Positions 27,428-36,900 of a stretch of 64,000 nucleotides of DNA are shown piece after piece (within the stretch, counting starts at the first letter, position 1; each line of letters starts with the position of its first letter). The notes beneath the pieces are model-generated. The model saw only the letters and a list, made by a program, of their open reading frames with translations. It made no database searches and was not told the origin of the DNA. Where the stretch lies: NCBI RefSeq assembly GCF_019039055.1, contig NZ_JAHOPB010000001.1, positions 124,001 through 188,000 on the forward strand, written 5' to 3'. Both the position numbers and the translations under genes were made by a program. The DNA comes from Reyranella humidisoli (GTDB lineage Bacteria; Pseudomonadota; Alphaproteobacteria; Reyranellales; Reyranellaceae).

Positions 27428-28180
27428 ATGAGTGGAAAGATCGCCGTCGTCACCGGCGCGGGCAGCGGCATCGGCCGCGCCTCGGCGCTCGCCCTGCTGA
27501 ACAACGGCTACAAGGTCGCGTTGGCCGGCCGCCGCAAGGACGCGCTGGACGAGACGGCGTCGATGGCGGGCAACAACGCGCCCAACGCACTCGCCGTGCC
27601 GACCGACGTCACGAAGCGCGACGACATCGTGGCGCTTTTCGCCAGGGTGAAGGCCACCTGGGGTCGCCTCGACCTGGTGTTCAACAATGCCGGCGGCGGC
27701 GCTCCGCCTGTACCGCTCGAAGACCTGCCCTACGAGACCTGGCTGAGCGTTCTGGCAGCCAACCTGACCGGTCCGTTCCTGTGCACGCAGGAAGCCATCA
27801 AGATCATGAAGGACCAGACGCCGCGCGGCGGCCGCATCATCAACAACGGCTCGATCTCGGCGCACGCGCCGCGGCCCTTCTCGGTCGCCTACACCTCGAC
27901 CAAGCACGCCATCACCGGCCTCACCAAGTCGACGTCGCTCGACGGCCGCGCCTACGACATCGCCTGCGGCCAGATCGACATCGGCAACGCCGTCTCGCCG
28001 ATGACCGACCGCATGACCAAGGGTGTGCTGCAGCCCAACGGCACGACCATCGCCGAGCCGCGCATGGACGTGTCGGCGGTGGCCAACGCCATCCTCTACA
28101 TGGACAGCCTGCCGCTCGACGCGAACGTGCAGTTCATGACCGTGATGGCAACCAAGATGCCGTTTGTAGGCCGCGGTTGA
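27428..28180 (+). CDS. SDR family oxidoreductase
   Basis: This 250-residue classical short-chain dehydrogenase has the cofactor motif [18 protein letters not shown], catalytic Ser in NNGSISAH and Tyr-x-x-x-Lys in [11 protein letters not shown]. An Arg after the first glycines (AGRRKDAL) favours NADP(H). A good GAGGAGAGG precedes the ATG. It ends at the palindromic repeat copy B. The substrate is unknown. [17 protein letters not shown] in place of the usual PG motif marks a distinct SDR subgroup. Confidence 0.85.
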   Translation: MSGKIAVVTGAGSGIGRASALALLNNGYKVALAGRRKDALDETASMAGNNAPNALAVPTDVTKRDDIVALFARVKATWGRLDLVFNNAGGGAPPVPLEDLPYETWLSVLAANLTGPFLCTQEAIKIMKDQTPRGGRIINNGSISAHAPRPFSVAYTSTKHAITGLTKSTSLDGRAYDIACGQIDIGNAVSPMTDRMTKGVLQPNGTTIAEPRMDVSAVANAILYMDSLPLDANVQFMTVMATKMPFVGRG

Positions 28181-28184
28181 GATA

Positions 28185-28296
28185 AGCCTCTTCCCCTTTG
28201 CGGACGCCGCAAAGGGGAAGTGCCCTCGTCTTACGAGGGCGATGGGGTCATGACCCCTCCGGCGCTGCGCGCCACCTCCCCATTTGAATGGGGAGG
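28185..28296. repeat. Intergenic palindromic repeat, copy B (inverted relative to copy A)
   Basis: When read on the minus strand this follows copy A (4420-4536) from end to end: the same CCTCCCCATT hairpin, GGGGTCATGACCCC, the GCCCTCGT / ACGAGGGC hairpin and the CCCCTTTGCGG hairpin. They differ mainly between the first hairpin and the central palindrome (GGCGCGCAGCGCC here). It fills the convergent spacer between the SDR gene and the FMN oxidase gene. Confidence 0.9.
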
Positions 28297-28307
28297 CAAT
28301 TGAAACC

Positions 28308-29402
28308 TCAGTACCCCTCGTCCTGCAGGTTGAGCAGCGGGAAGGCGCTGTGCACGCCCGTCAGGTTGGTGGGCCAGCTCCTGGCGATGTAGCTCTTGTC
28401 GAGCTGCGCCAGCGAGGTGACGCCGAGCAGGCCCATCGCCTCTTTCATCTCTTCCTCGAGCAGCTCGATCACCCGCTCGATGCCCGCCGCGCCGGCCGCG
28501 GCCAGGCCGTAGCAATAGAGACGGCCGAGGCCGACCCAGTCGGCGCCCATGCAGATCGCCTTCACGATGTCGCTGCCGCGGCTGAAGCTGCCGTCGACCG
28601 CCACCTTGGCACGACCCGCCACCGCCTCGACGATCTCCGGGAGCGCCTCGGCAGAGCCGCGTCCGTGGTCGAGCTGCCGGCCACCATGGTTGGAACAGTA
28701 GACTCCCCAGACGCCGTGCTGGCAGGCAAGGTCGGCATCCTCGCCGGTGCCGATGCCCTTCAGCATGAACTTCACGTCGGGGAACTTCTCGCGGACGGCG
28801 ATGAAGTTCTTCCACGAGAACGCCGCCTGGTGGTCCTGCCCGACTGCCGACGTGCGCCACGATTTCACGAAGCGCTTGGCGATGTCGCGTTCGCGGCGGC
28901 TGTACACCTGAGTGTCGACGGTGATGCAGAAGGCGTCGTAGCCCGCGTCCATTGCCTGCTTCACGCGATCCGCGACCCATGCATCGTCGCCGCGCACGTA
29001 GAGTTGATAGATCTTGGGGCCGCCACCGCCCTTCACGATGTCTTCAAGCTTCAGCGTCGTGACCGAGCTGATCAGCATCGCGACATTCCCCGCGCCGGCG
29101 CCCTGCGCGACCGTGATTCCCCCCCCCGCCTCGAAAGATTCGAGCGATCCGACCGGCGCCAGCATCACCGGCAGGCGGATCTTGCGGCCAAGGATTTCGG
29201 AGGACGGATCGATCGACGATACGTCGCGCAGCACACGGGGCTTGAAGGCGATCGTGTCGAGCGCCAGCCTGTTGCGGCGCAGCGTCGTTTCGGTTTCGGT
29301 CCCGCCGATCAAATAGTCCCAGATGTTGGGATTGAGCCGGATTTTCGCCGCTTTTACGATCTCGTGTAGCGTCACGAAGTCGTTCTCCAGACCGCTCGCC
29401 AT
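28308..29402 (-). CDS. FMN-dependent alpha-hydroxy-acid oxidase/dehydrogenase
   Basis: This 364-residue TIM-barrel flavoenzyme of the LldD / glycolate oxidase / mandelate dehydrogenase family has the active-site signature YCSNHGGRQLDHGRGSAEALPEI, which holds the catalytic His and Arg. The FMN-binding APVGSLESFE, YQLYVRGDD and VDGSFSRGSDIVKAICMGADWVGLGR strands are also present. I chose the ATG at 29402 because GAGGGAAGC lies directly upstream. A GTG at 29456 would add 18 residues without family similarity. The substrate could be lactate, mandelate or another 2-hydroxyacid. Confidence 0.87.
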   Translation of the reverse strand: MASGLENDFVTLHEIVKAAKIRLNPNIWDYLIGGTETETTLRRNRLALDTIAFKPRVLRDVSSIDPSSEILGRKIRLPVMLAPVGSLESFEAGGGITVAQGAGAGNVAMLISSVTTLKLEDIVKGGGGPKIYQLYVRGDDAWVADRVKQAMDAGYDAFCITVDTQVYSRRERDIAKRFVKSWRTSAVGQDHQAAFSWKNFIAVREKFPDVKFMLKGIGTGEDADLACQHGVWGVYCSNHGGRQLDHGRGSAEALPEIVEAVAGRAKVAVDGSFSRGSDIVKAICMGADWVGLGRLYCYGLAAAGAAGIERVIELLEEEMKEAMGLLGVTSLAQLDKSYIARSWPTNLTGVHSAFPLLNLQDEGY

Positions 29403-29588
29403 GCTTCCCTCGACTCTCGCAGTGGTGGCGGTTTTTTGCGCGTCCTTCGACGCCACGTCAACGTAGCGTCTCGGGGCACTGGCATTGACGATGGCGGCTT
29501 CGGACTATTTTATCGCCGCCCGGGCATCCGCTCGGCGGAACCAGCACGGATGGCCCGTGAGACGATGGGCAAGCGGCAAGGACACAAG

Positions 29589-31493
29589 ATGAAGAGACGT
29601 GCACTTACGGCGACCCTGCTCCTTGCATTGCTGGGAGGGCCAGCGCTGGCTGCCGATCCGTTGCCTGCAATGAAGGAAACGCCGATGTTCGCCGACCAGG
29701 TGAAATCGGGCGCCCTTCCGCCGGTCGACAAGCGCATTCCGCAGCAGCCCTGGGTGGTGAAGGAGTTCGCAGGCGGCGACGGTCCGGGGCGGCAGGGCGG
29801 CCAGATCAATACGCTCATCGCCAGTGCGCGCGATACCCGGCTGATGACGGTGTACAGCTACACCCGCCTCATCGTTTACGACGACAAGTTCAAGCTGAAG
29901 CCCGACATCCTCGAGAGCTACGAGGAGAAGGACGGCCGCGAATTCACCTTCAAGCTGCGCGCCGGGCACAGATGGTCGGACGGTCAGCCGTTCACCACCG
30001 AGGACTTCCGTTTCTTCTGGGAAGACGTCGCCAGCAACAAGGACCTCTCGAGCGGTGGTCCGAACGTCGAACTCCTGGTCGACGGCCAGCCGCCCAAGGT
30101 CGAGATCATCGATCCGCTCACGATCAGATACACCTGGGACAAGCCGAACCCGTACTTCATCGAGAGCCAGGCGCGCGCCGCCCCGCTCTTCCTGTTCCGG
30201 CCCGCGCACTACCTGAAGAAGTTCCACGCCAAGTACACACCCGAGGCCGAGATACTGAAGTCCGCCAGGGGCGCGCAGCAGAGCTGGGTCTCCATCTACC
30301 GGCGACTCGACGTGATGTACCCAAACGACAATATCGACATGCCGACCCTCAATCCGTGGGTTGGCATCACGCCGTCGCCGGCGCAGCGCTTCGTGTATTT
30401 GCGCAACCCCTACTATCACCGCATCGACGAGAAGGGGCAGCAGCTCCCCTATGTCGACCGCATGATCTTCACCGTGGCGGCGACCAACCTGGTGCCGGCC
30501 AAGGCGGGCCTGGGGGAGGCGGATCTGCAGCCGCGCTATCTCAACATGCGCGACTACACCTTCCTGCAGAAGAGCGCCCAGACCTCGGGCATGAACGTGC
30601 GCCTCTGGGAAGCGGGATCGGGCTCGCAGCTCGCGCTCTATCCCAACCTGACGGCCAATGACCCGGAATGGCGCAAGCTGATGCGTGACGTGCGCTTCCG
30701 CCGGGCGCTTTCGCTGGCCATCGACCGCGAGGAGTTGAACCAGGTCGTGTATATCGGCCTGGCCAAGCCCTCGAACAACACAATCATGCCGCGCTCGGAG
30801 CTGTTCAAGCCCGAGTATGCGACCAAGTGGGCGGACTACGATCCGAAGCTCGCCAACAAACTGCTGGACGAGATCGGCCTGACCAAGAAGGACAGCCAGG
30901 GCTTCCGGCTACTGCCCAACGGGCGCCCGGCGACCATCGTGGTCGAGCATGCCAGCGAGGAGACCGAAGACAACGACACGCTCGCCCTGATCGCCGACAA
31001 CTGGAAGAAGATCGGCATCAAGATGCTGAGCAAGCCACAGACTCGCGACAACCTCCGGCTGCGAACCTCCTCGGGAGAAGCCCTCATGACCGCCTTCGCT
31101 GGAGTGGTCACGGCGGCGCCCACGCCCAACACCAGCCCGAAGGAGTTCGCGCCGACCATGCTGGGCAGCCTGCAATGGTCGCGCTGGGGCATGTTCGTCG
31201 AGTCGAAGGGCAAGCAGGGCGAGAAGTGCGATCTCGCTTCGGCTTGCAAGCTGCTCGACTACGTCAAGGAATGGGAGACGGGCGCCACCGTCGAGGACCG
31301 GCGCAAGGCATGGGACAAGATTCTCACGTCCAATGCCGACGAGGTCTTTTCGATCGGCACCGTGAACGGCGTCCGCCAGCCGATCGTGGTCGGGCCAAAG
31401 ATCCGCAACGTGCCGAAGGAAGCCTATTATGCCTGGGATCCGGGCGGATATATCGGCCTCTACCAGCCCGACACATTCTGGGTCGCGCAGTAA
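29589..31493 (+). CDS. Extracellular solute-binding protein, family 5 (peptide/opine type), orphan
   Basis: This 634-residue periplasmic binding protein has a signal peptide ending near GGPALAA. The family 5 core includes LRAGHRWSDGQPFTTEDFRFFWED, LNPWVGITPSPAQRFVYLRNPYYHRID and LRDVRFRRALSLAIDREELNQ-type segments. These proteins bind oligopeptides, opines or other compounds for Dpp/Opp ABC importers. No permease or ATPase gene for such a system lies beside it. It is divergent from the FMN oxidase gene and followed by a strong terminator. Confidence 0.88.
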   Translation: MKRRALTATLLLALLGGPALAADPLPAMKETPMFADQVKSGALPPVDKRIPQQPWVVKEFAGGDGPGRQGGQINTLIASARDTRLMTVYSYTRLIVYDDKFKLKPDILESYEEKDGREFTFKLRAGHRWSDGQPFTTEDFRFFWEDVASNKDLSSGGPNVELLVDGQPPKVEIIDPLTIRYTWDKPNPYFIESQARAAPLFLFRPAHYLKKFHAKYTPEAEILKSARGAQQSWVSIYRRLDVMYPNDNIDMPTLNPWVGITPSPAQRFVYLRNPYYHRIDEKGQQLPYVDRMIFTVAATNLVPAKAGLGEADLQPRYLNMRDYTFLQKSAQTSGMNVRLWEAGSGSQLALYPNLTANDPEWRKLMRDVRFRRALSLAIDREELNQVVYIGLAKPSNNTIMPRSELFKPEYATKWADYDPKLANKLLDEIGLTKKDSQGFRLLPNGRPATIVVEHASEETEDNDTLALIADNWKKIGIKMLSKPQTRDNLRLRTSSGEALMTAFAGVVTAAPTPNTSPKEFAPTMLGSLQWSRWGMFVESKGKQGEKCDLASACKLLDYVKEWETGATVEDRRKAWDKILTSNADEVFSIGTVNGVRQPIVVGPKIRNVPKEAYYAWDPGGYIGLYQPDTFWVAQ

Positions 31494-31497
31494 AAAG

Positions 31498-31525
31498 AAA
31501 GGCCCCTCATCGAGGGGCTTTTTTC
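31498..31525 (+). terminator. Rho-independent terminator
   Basis: GCCCCTC-ATC-GAGGGGC forms a 7-bp GC-rich stem with a 3-base loop, followed by six Ts and preceded by As. It starts 5 bases after the stop of the family 5 binding protein. The As on the other side make it partly bidirectional. It is the clearest intrinsic terminator in the window. Confidence 0.92.
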
Positions 31526-31545
31526 TTGGCGACGGTACCGAAGCG

Positions 31546-31645
31546 AAGGATCCCTCACTGCGTTCGGGATGACACTGTTTTGTGGGATTGGCGCACTGCG
31601 AAAATCCCAACAAGTGTGTCATCCCGAACGCAGTGAGGGATCCTT
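31546..31645. repeat. Long perfect inverted repeat in a convergent spacer
   Basis: Two 30-base arms (31546-31575 and 31616-31645) are exact reverse complements. Each contains CATCCCGAACGCAGTGAGGG. The 40-base interior can pair further (GTGGGATT with AATCCCAAC). It sits between the intrinsic terminator and the 3' end of the acyl-CoA carboxylase gene. Such TCATCCCGAACGCAGTGAGGG units occur as dispersed repeats in many genomes. Confidence 0.92.
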
Positions 31646-31655
31646 GAACCGACCG

Positions 31656-34600
31656 TCACCAGGTATCGATGTTCGGCCGCTTCTTGTGACTGTGTGCCGG
31701 CCGCGGCTTGGCCTCGAGCAGGGCCGTCGCGATCCAGCGTCGCGAATCGGCGGGATCGATCACCTCGTCGACCTCGAAATAGGTCGCGGTGCTGAGCGCC
31801 TTGCCGCGCGCATAAGCGGCCGCGACCATCTTGTCGAACAGCGCACGCCGCTCGTTGGGATCGCTCACCGCTTCGAGCTCTTTGCGGAAGCCGAGCTTCA
31901 CCGCGCCTTCCAGGCCCATGCCGCCGAACTCGCCGGTCGGCCAGGAGACGGTGAAGGCCGGCGCATGGAAGGAGCCGCCTGCCATCGCCTGCGCCCCCAG
32001 CCCGTAGGCCTTGCGCAGAACGATGGTGCCGAAGGGCACGGTGAGGTTGGCGCCGGTCACGAACAGGCGCGAACAGTGACGCACCAGGGCGGTCTTCTCG
32101 ATCTCCGGCCCGACCATCATGCCCGGCGTGTCGCACAGGAAGAGGATCGGCATGTCGAAGGCGTCGCAGAGCTGCAGGAAGCGCGCGGCCTTGTCGGAGC
32201 CATCGCTGTCGATGGCGCCCGCGAGGTGCACCGGATTGTTGGCCACGATGCCGAAGGGCTTGCCCTCGACGCGCCCGAAGGCCGTCACCATGCCGGGCCC
32301 GAAGGCTCGGCGCACTTCCAGCACCGAGTCTTCGTCGCAGAGCGTGGCAATGACGTCGCGCACGTCGTAGACCCGTAGCCGGTTCTCCGGGATCGCGCGC
32401 CGCAGCAGCCGCTGGTCGGCCGCCCGCCATTCCGGCAGGGCGCCCTGGAAGTAGGACAGGTACTTCTTGGCGACGGCCACCGCCTCGGCCTCGTCCTCGA
32501 CGGCGATGTCGACCACGCCGTTGGGGACCTGCACCTCCATCGGCCCGACTTCCTCGGGCGAGAAGACGCCGAGATTGCCGCCCTCGATCATCGCCGGTCC
32601 GCCCATGCCGATCGTCGAGTTCCTCGTGGCGATGACGACGTCGCAGCAGCCCAGGATCGCGGCATTGCCTGCGAAGCAGCGACCGGAATTGATGCCGACC
32701 AGCGGCGCCGTGCCGCTGAGGCGCCCGAAGATGTGAAAGGCCATGGTGTTGAGGCCCGCCACCGACTGAACGTCGATGTCGCCCGGCCGGCCGCCGCCGC
32801 CCTCGGTGAAGAAGACCAGCGGGATGCGTTGCTGCTCGACGATCTCGAACAGCCGGTCCTTCTTGTGATGATTGTTCTTGCCCTGCGTGCCGGCCAGCAC
32901 CGTGTAGTCGTAATGCGCGACCGCGACCCGGCTGCGCTCGGGCCCGAACAGCGAGCCGTTCACCCGCCCGATGCCGGTGATCAAGCCGTCGGCCGGCGTC
33001 TTCTCGATCAGGTCCTCGACGGTGCGGCGCGTGCGCTGGCTGGCGATGGCGAAGGCACCGTATTCCACGAAGCTGTTGGGATCGACCAGATCGTCCAGGT
33101 TCTCGCGGGCGGTGCGCTGGTTGGTCTTGCGCCGCCGGGCCACCGAGTCAGGCCGCTTCCCGTCGAGCGTCATCGCCCGGCGCTCGAAATACTCCGCGAG
33201 ATCGGGCCGGATATGATCGAGATCGATCTTCTCCTCGACCGCCGCGCCCTTCACCTCGACATCGGCCTCCTCGACGAAGAGCAGCGCATGACCTTCGTAG
33301 ACCGTCTCGCCGGCTTCGACGGCAATGCGCCGGACGTAGCCGCGTGCCGGGCTACGGATCTCGTGCTGCATCTTCATCGCATCCATGACCAGCAGCGCCT
33401 GGCCCGCCGCCACCGCGTCGCCCTCGGCGACGGAAAGGCTGACGATGGTGCCCTGCATCGGCGCCGGCACCGCGACGGTCCCTTCAGGCGCATCGTTCGC
33501 GACGCCGGCCGGCGCCGTCTCGGCTTTCACCTTGCCGAAGGCCAGCACGGCCAGCGGGTCGACGCTGTCGACACGCGCACCGGCTTGCCGCATGCCCCCG
33601 GCGACGGGCGCCGCACCCTCGAAGTACAGGCCGGCTTTCAGCTTACTCGCCGTCTCGATCAGGGACGCCGCCTGCTCATCGACAAAGCGCGTATGGACCT
33701 TGTCGCTGCGGAAATCGGGATGAGCGATCAGCGCCCGCAGGAAAGCGATGTTCGACGGCGCGCCTTCCAGACGGAAAGCAGCAAGCGCGCGCTCGGCGCG
33801 TTGCAGCGCGTCGCCGAAATCGGGCGACGGCGCATGCACGATCACCTTCGCCAGCAGCGAATCGAAATTGGGATTGGTGCGATAACCCGCATAGCCATAG
33901 GTATCGACGCGGATGCCCGGCCCCGAGGGCGGCTCGAACGAGGTCAGCGTGCCGCCGCCGGGCTTTGCCGATCCGTCGGCCGTCATGGTCTCCATGTTCA
34001 CCCGGAGCTGGATCGCGTGGCCGCGCGGTGCGGCCTGCCGGACGCCGGTGTCGTCGAGCGATGCGCCACCCGCGAGCCGCAATTGCGTCTTCACCAGGTC
34101 GACGCCCCACACTTCCTCGGTGACCGTATGCTCGACCTGGAGGCGCGGATTGGCCTCGATGAAGCAGAAGAAGTCCGGGGCCGCATCGTCGACGAGGAAC
34201 TCGAAGGTACCGAGGCTGCGATAGTTCACGGCCGTGGCCATCGTCACCGCCGAATCGACGATCTGCCGGCGCATCGGCTCGGCCAGATGGGGACTGGGCG
34301 CCAACTCGACGATCTTCTGGCTGCGGCGCTGGATCGTGCATTCGCGTTCGCCGAGGGCAACGATGCCGCCCTGCCCATCGCCCACGATCTGCACCTCGAT
34401 ATGACGCGCGCGCGCGATCAGACGCTCGGCATAGAGTGCGCCGTTGCCGAAGGCCGCCTGCGCTTCGGCCGAGGCTCGCGCGAAGGCGTCCTCGATGTCC
34501 CCCTCCTCCGTGACGATCCGCATGCCGCGGCCGCCGCCGCCCGCGATCGCCTTGATGACGATGCCGGCCTTGCGATGCTTGGCGAAGAAGGCCTTCACGC

Positions 34601-35021
34601 CTGCCACGTCGACCGCGCCATCGGTGCCGGACAGAACCGGCGCCTTGTTCTTCCCGGCGTGCGTGCGGGCGCGGGCCTTGTCGCCGAACAGATCGAGTTG
34701 CTCGGGCGTGGGGCCGACGAAGACGATCCCCGCTTCGGCGCAGGCTTTCGCGAAGGCGGCGTTCTCCGAGAGGAAGCCGTAGCCCGGATGCACGGCGTCG
34801 CAGCCGGCCTCCCTCGCGGCCGCGATCACACCGGCGATATCGAGATAGGCAGCGGCCCCGCGTCCCTTGAGCGGCCGCACCTCGTCGACACGGCGGACAT
34901 GCAGCGAGGTCGCGTCGTCTTCCGAATGGACGCCCACCGTGGCGATGCCGAGTTCGGCGGCGGCCTGGGCGATGCGGATGGCGATCTCGCCGCGATTGGC
35001 GATCAGGAGTTTCTTGAGCAT
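31656..35021 (-). CDS. Single-chain multidomain acyl-CoA carboxylase (biotin-dependent)
   Basis: This 1121-residue chain holds all parts of a biotin carboxylase system. Biotin carboxylase is residues 1-about 445 (LIANRGEIAIRI, AIAGGGGRGMRIV, EANPRLQVEHTVTEEVWGVDLV). The biotinyl domain is around 510-585, with the biotinylated Lys in MDAMKMQHE near 548. Carboxyltransferase runs from about 615 to the end (NQRTARENLDDLVDPNSFVEYG, FFTEGGGGRPGD, ILFLCDTPGMMVG). This order is that of the known single-chain long-chain acyl-CoA carboxylases; propionyl- and geranyl-CoA carboxylases have separate subunits. The acyl substrate is uncertain. The ATG at 35021 gives the normal BC start; its promoter lies in the 25-base gap or within the divergent flavoprotein gene. 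Confidence 0.9.
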   Translation of the reverse strand: MLKKLLIANRGEIAIRIAQAAAELGIATVGVHSEDDATSLHVRRVDEVRPLKGRGAAAYLDIAGVIAAAREAGCDAVHPGYGFLSENAAFAKACAEAGIVFVGPTPEQLDLFGDKARARTHAGKNKAPVLSGTDGAVDVAGVKAFFAKHRKAGIVIKAIAGGGGRGMRIVTEEGDIEDAFARASAEAQAAFGNGALYAERLIARARHIEVQIVGDGQGGIVALGERECTIQRRSQKIVELAPSPHLAEPMRRQIVDSAVTMATAVNYRSLGTFEFLVDDAAPDFFCFIEANPRLQVEHTVTEEVWGVDLVKTQLRLAGGASLDDTGVRQAAPRGHAIQLRVNMETMTADGSAKPGGGTLTSFEPPSGPGIRVDTYGYAGYRTNPNFDSLLAKVIVHAPSPDFGDALQRAERALAAFRLEGAPSNIAFLRALIAHPDFRSDKVHTRFVDEQAASLIETASKLKAGLYFEGAAPVAGGMRQAGARVDSVDPLAVLAFGKVKAETAPAGVANDAPEGTVAVPAPMQGTIVSLSVAEGDAVAAGQALLVMDAMKMQHEIRSPARGYVRRIAVEAGETVYEGHALLFVEEADVEVKGAAVEEKIDLDHIRPDLAEYFERRAMTLDGKRPDSVARRRKTNQRTARENLDDLVDPNSFVEYGAFAIASQRTRRTVEDLIEKTPADGLITGIGRVNGSLFGPERSRVAVAHYDYTVLAGTQGKNNHHKKDRLFEIVEQQRIPLVFFTEGGGGRPGDIDVQSVAGLNTMAFHIFGRLSGTAPLVGINSGRCFAGNAAILGCCDVVIATRNSTIGMGGPAMIEGGNLGVFSPEEVGPMEVQVPNGVVDIAVEDEAEAVAVAKKYLSYFQGALPEWRAADQRLLRRAIPENRLRVYDVRDVIATLCDEDSVLEVRRAFGPGMVTAFGRVEGKPFGIVANNPVHLAGAIDSDGSDKAARFLQLCDAFDMPILFLCDTPGMMVGPEIEKTALVRHCSRLFVTGANLTVPFGTIVLRKAYGLGAQAMAGGSFHAPAFTVSWPTGEFGGMGLEGAVKLGFRKELEAVSDPNERRALFDKMVAAAYARGKALSTATYFEVDEVIDPADSRRWIATALLEAKPRPAHSHKKRPNIDTW

Positions 35022-35046
35022 ATCGGCGTGGGGTAGAACCCCCTCC

Positions 35047-35505
35047 ATGTCTAAGAGGCTGCTCATTGTGGCGCACGCCCCGTCGGAGAACACCCTCTCC
35101 CTGCGGGACGCCGTGGAACGCGGCGCGCGCAGCGAAACAGGGATCGACGTCCGCGTCGTGGCCCCGCTGCTGGCCGGCCCCGACGACGTGCTGGCCGCGC
35201 AGGCCGTGATCCTCGGCACCACAGAAAACCTGGGCTACATGAGCGGCGCCCTGAAGGACTTCTTCGACCGCAGCTACAATGCCTGCCTGGAGAAGACGCA
35301 AGGCCTGCCCTGTGCCCTCTACATCCGGGCCGGCAGCGACGGCACCGGCACGCGCCGCGGCGTCGAGACGATCCTGACCGGCCTGCGCTGGCGCGCCGTC
35401 CAGGAGCCCCTTCTGTGCAAGGGCCCCTGGCAACCCGCCTTCGTCGAGCAATGCGAGGAACTGGGCGCGGCCATGGCGGCCGGCCTTGCAGCCGGCATCT
35501 TCTGA
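35047..35505 (+). CDS. Flavodoxin/NAD(P)H-dependent FMN reductase-like protein
   Basis: This 152-residue flavodoxin-fold protein has an N-terminal phosphate loop (LIVAHAPSENTLSLRDA). VILGTTENLGYMSGALKDFFDRSYN is the FMN isoalloxazine-contacting strand and helix seen in WrbA/iron-sulfur flavoproteins. ALYIRAGSDGTGTRRGVETIL follows. It probably acts as a small electron-transfer or quinone-reducing flavoprotein. It is divergent from the carboxylase, with only 25 bases between start codons. Confidence 0.78.
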   Translation: MSKRLLIVAHAPSENTLSLRDAVERGARSETGIDVRVVAPLLAGPDDVLAAQAVILGTTENLGYMSGALKDFFDRSYNACLEKTQGLPCALYIRAGSDGTGTRRGVETILTGLRWRAVQEPLLCKGPWQPAFVEQCEELGAAMAAGLAAGIF

Positions 35506-35520
35506 CCTACTGGCCCCGAA

Positions 35521-36324
35521 TCACTGCGCCGTGTACCCCCCGTCGACGACGAGGCCCGAGCCGGTCATGAAGCCGGCATCATCCGACGCCAGGAACACGA
35601 TGCCCTTGGCGATGTCCTCGGCGACGCCCAACCGGCCGATCGGGTGCATGGTCAGCGAGGTCTTGCGCGTCGCCTCGGTGTCGTTGGTACCGAGCGCGCG
35701 GGCCCGCATCGCGAAGGTCTGCTGGCCCATGTCGGTGTCGATGACGCCGGGATGCACCGAGTTCACGCGGATGCGGTAGCCCTTGCGGCCGAACTCCAGC
35801 GCCGTCGACTTGGTGAACAGCGTGACGCCGCCCTTGGTCAGCGAATAGAGGGGATCGAGCTGGGAGCCGACGAGGCCCGCCACCGACGCGAGATTGACGA
35901 TCGCCGAACCGTGCGCGCTCTTCGCGCCACTGGTCTTGAGATGCGGCAGCGCGATGCGCGTGCCCAGCACGACGCCCGTCAGGTTCACGGCGACGAGCTT
36001 GTGCCACTCGTCCATCGAGGCGTCCTCGACGCCCTTGCCGACGAAGATGCCGGCATTGTTCACCAGGATGTCGAGGCCGCCGAACTTCTTCACCGTGGCG
36101 TCGATCGCGGCCGTCCAGCTCGCCTCCTGCGTCACGTCGAGGGGCACGAACATCGCCTGACCGCCCGCCGCCTCGATCTCCTTCACCGTCTGGCGGCCGC
36201 GCTCCTCGAGCACATCGCCGATCGCCACTTTGGCGCCGACGCTCGCCATCAGCTTCGCGGCCTCACCGCCGATGCCGCGTGCGGCGCCTGAGAGAAATGC
36301 CACTTTGCCGTCAAGCCTGTTCAT
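35521..36324 (-). CDS. SDR family oxidoreductase
   Basis: This 267-residue classical SDR has LSGAARGIGGEAA, an Asp after beta-2 (IGDVLEERG) favouring NAD(H), NNAGIFVG, NLASVAG and YSLTKGGVTLFTKS (Tyr-x-x-x-Lys). Its C-terminal MTGSGLVVDGGYTAQ is canonical. GAGGAGGAAACG directly precedes the ATG. It is divergent from the tct operon. The substrate is unknown; cyclohexanol- and hydroxysteroid-dehydrogenase-like members share these motifs. Confidence 0.88.
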   Translation of the reverse strand: MNRLDGKVAFLSGAARGIGGEAAKLMASVGAKVAIGDVLEERGRQTVKEIEAAGGQAMFVPLDVTQEASWTAAIDATVKKFGGLDILVNNAGIFVGKGVEDASMDEWHKLVAVNLTGVVLGTRIALPHLKTSGAKSAHGSAIVNLASVAGLVGSQLDPLYSLTKGGVTLFTKSTALEFGRKGYRIRVNSVHPGVIDTDMGQQTFAMRARALGTNDTEATRKTSLTMHPIGRLGVAEDIAKGIVFLASDDAGFMTGSGLVVDGGYTAQ

Positions 36325-36419
36325 TCGTTTCCTCCTCGAGGGCCGCGTGTTGCGCCCGTGCTGTTTGCGGCTATGCTGCCTCCCAGTACAAGGAAAGAAA
36401 ATAGGGAGGGCCGCCAGGC

Positions 36420-36896
36420 ATGCGCCAGGGACGGCTTGTCGCGACGGGTGCGATGCTGGCCTTTTGCCTGTTCGCACTCTGGCAATCATTGTTGCTGTCG
36501 CTGACCGACCGCCTGGGCCCCGGCCCGGGCTTCTTTCCGTTCTGGCTGGCGCTGATCGGCATCGTCCTGTCCCTCGCCCTGTTCGTGTCGATCTGGCGCG
36601 AGCCGCAACCCGCCGCCCAGGATGCGCCGGGCGAAGAGGTTCGGATCCTGCCGCATGGCTGGGGCGCCATGCGCTGCTTCGCCATCATCGGCCTGCTGGC
36701 AGCAGTCACCATGGCCATGGAATTCGTGGGCTTCCGCATCGCCATGCTGGTCTTCAACGCCGCGCTGGTGATCGCGCTGGGCGAGCGCCGCTGGTGGCTG
36801 ATCGCCGTCTTCGCCGTGCTCGGCAGCTTCGGCGTCCATTACCTCTTCACGACGTGGCTGGACGTTCTCCTGCCGACCGGCCAGTTCGGGATATAG
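36420..36896 (+). CDS. tctB: Tripartite tricarboxylate transporter small membrane subunit TctB
   Basis: This 158-residue protein has four hydrophobic segments and the TctB hallmark DRLGPGPGFFPFWLALIGIVLSL. It forms the membrane part of a TTT system with TctA, encoded 4 bases downstream. These secondary transporters import carboxylates such as citrate, using a periplasmic receptor. Confidence 0.9.
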   Translation: MRQGRLVATGAMLAFCLFALWQSLLLSLTDRLGPGPGFFPFWLALIGIVLSLALFVSIWREPQPAAQDAPGEEVRILPHGWGAMRCFAIIGLLAAVTMAMEFVGFRIAMLVFNAALVIALGERRWWLIAVFAVLGSFGVHYLFTTWLDVLLPTGQFGI

Positions 36897-36900
36897 ACAC

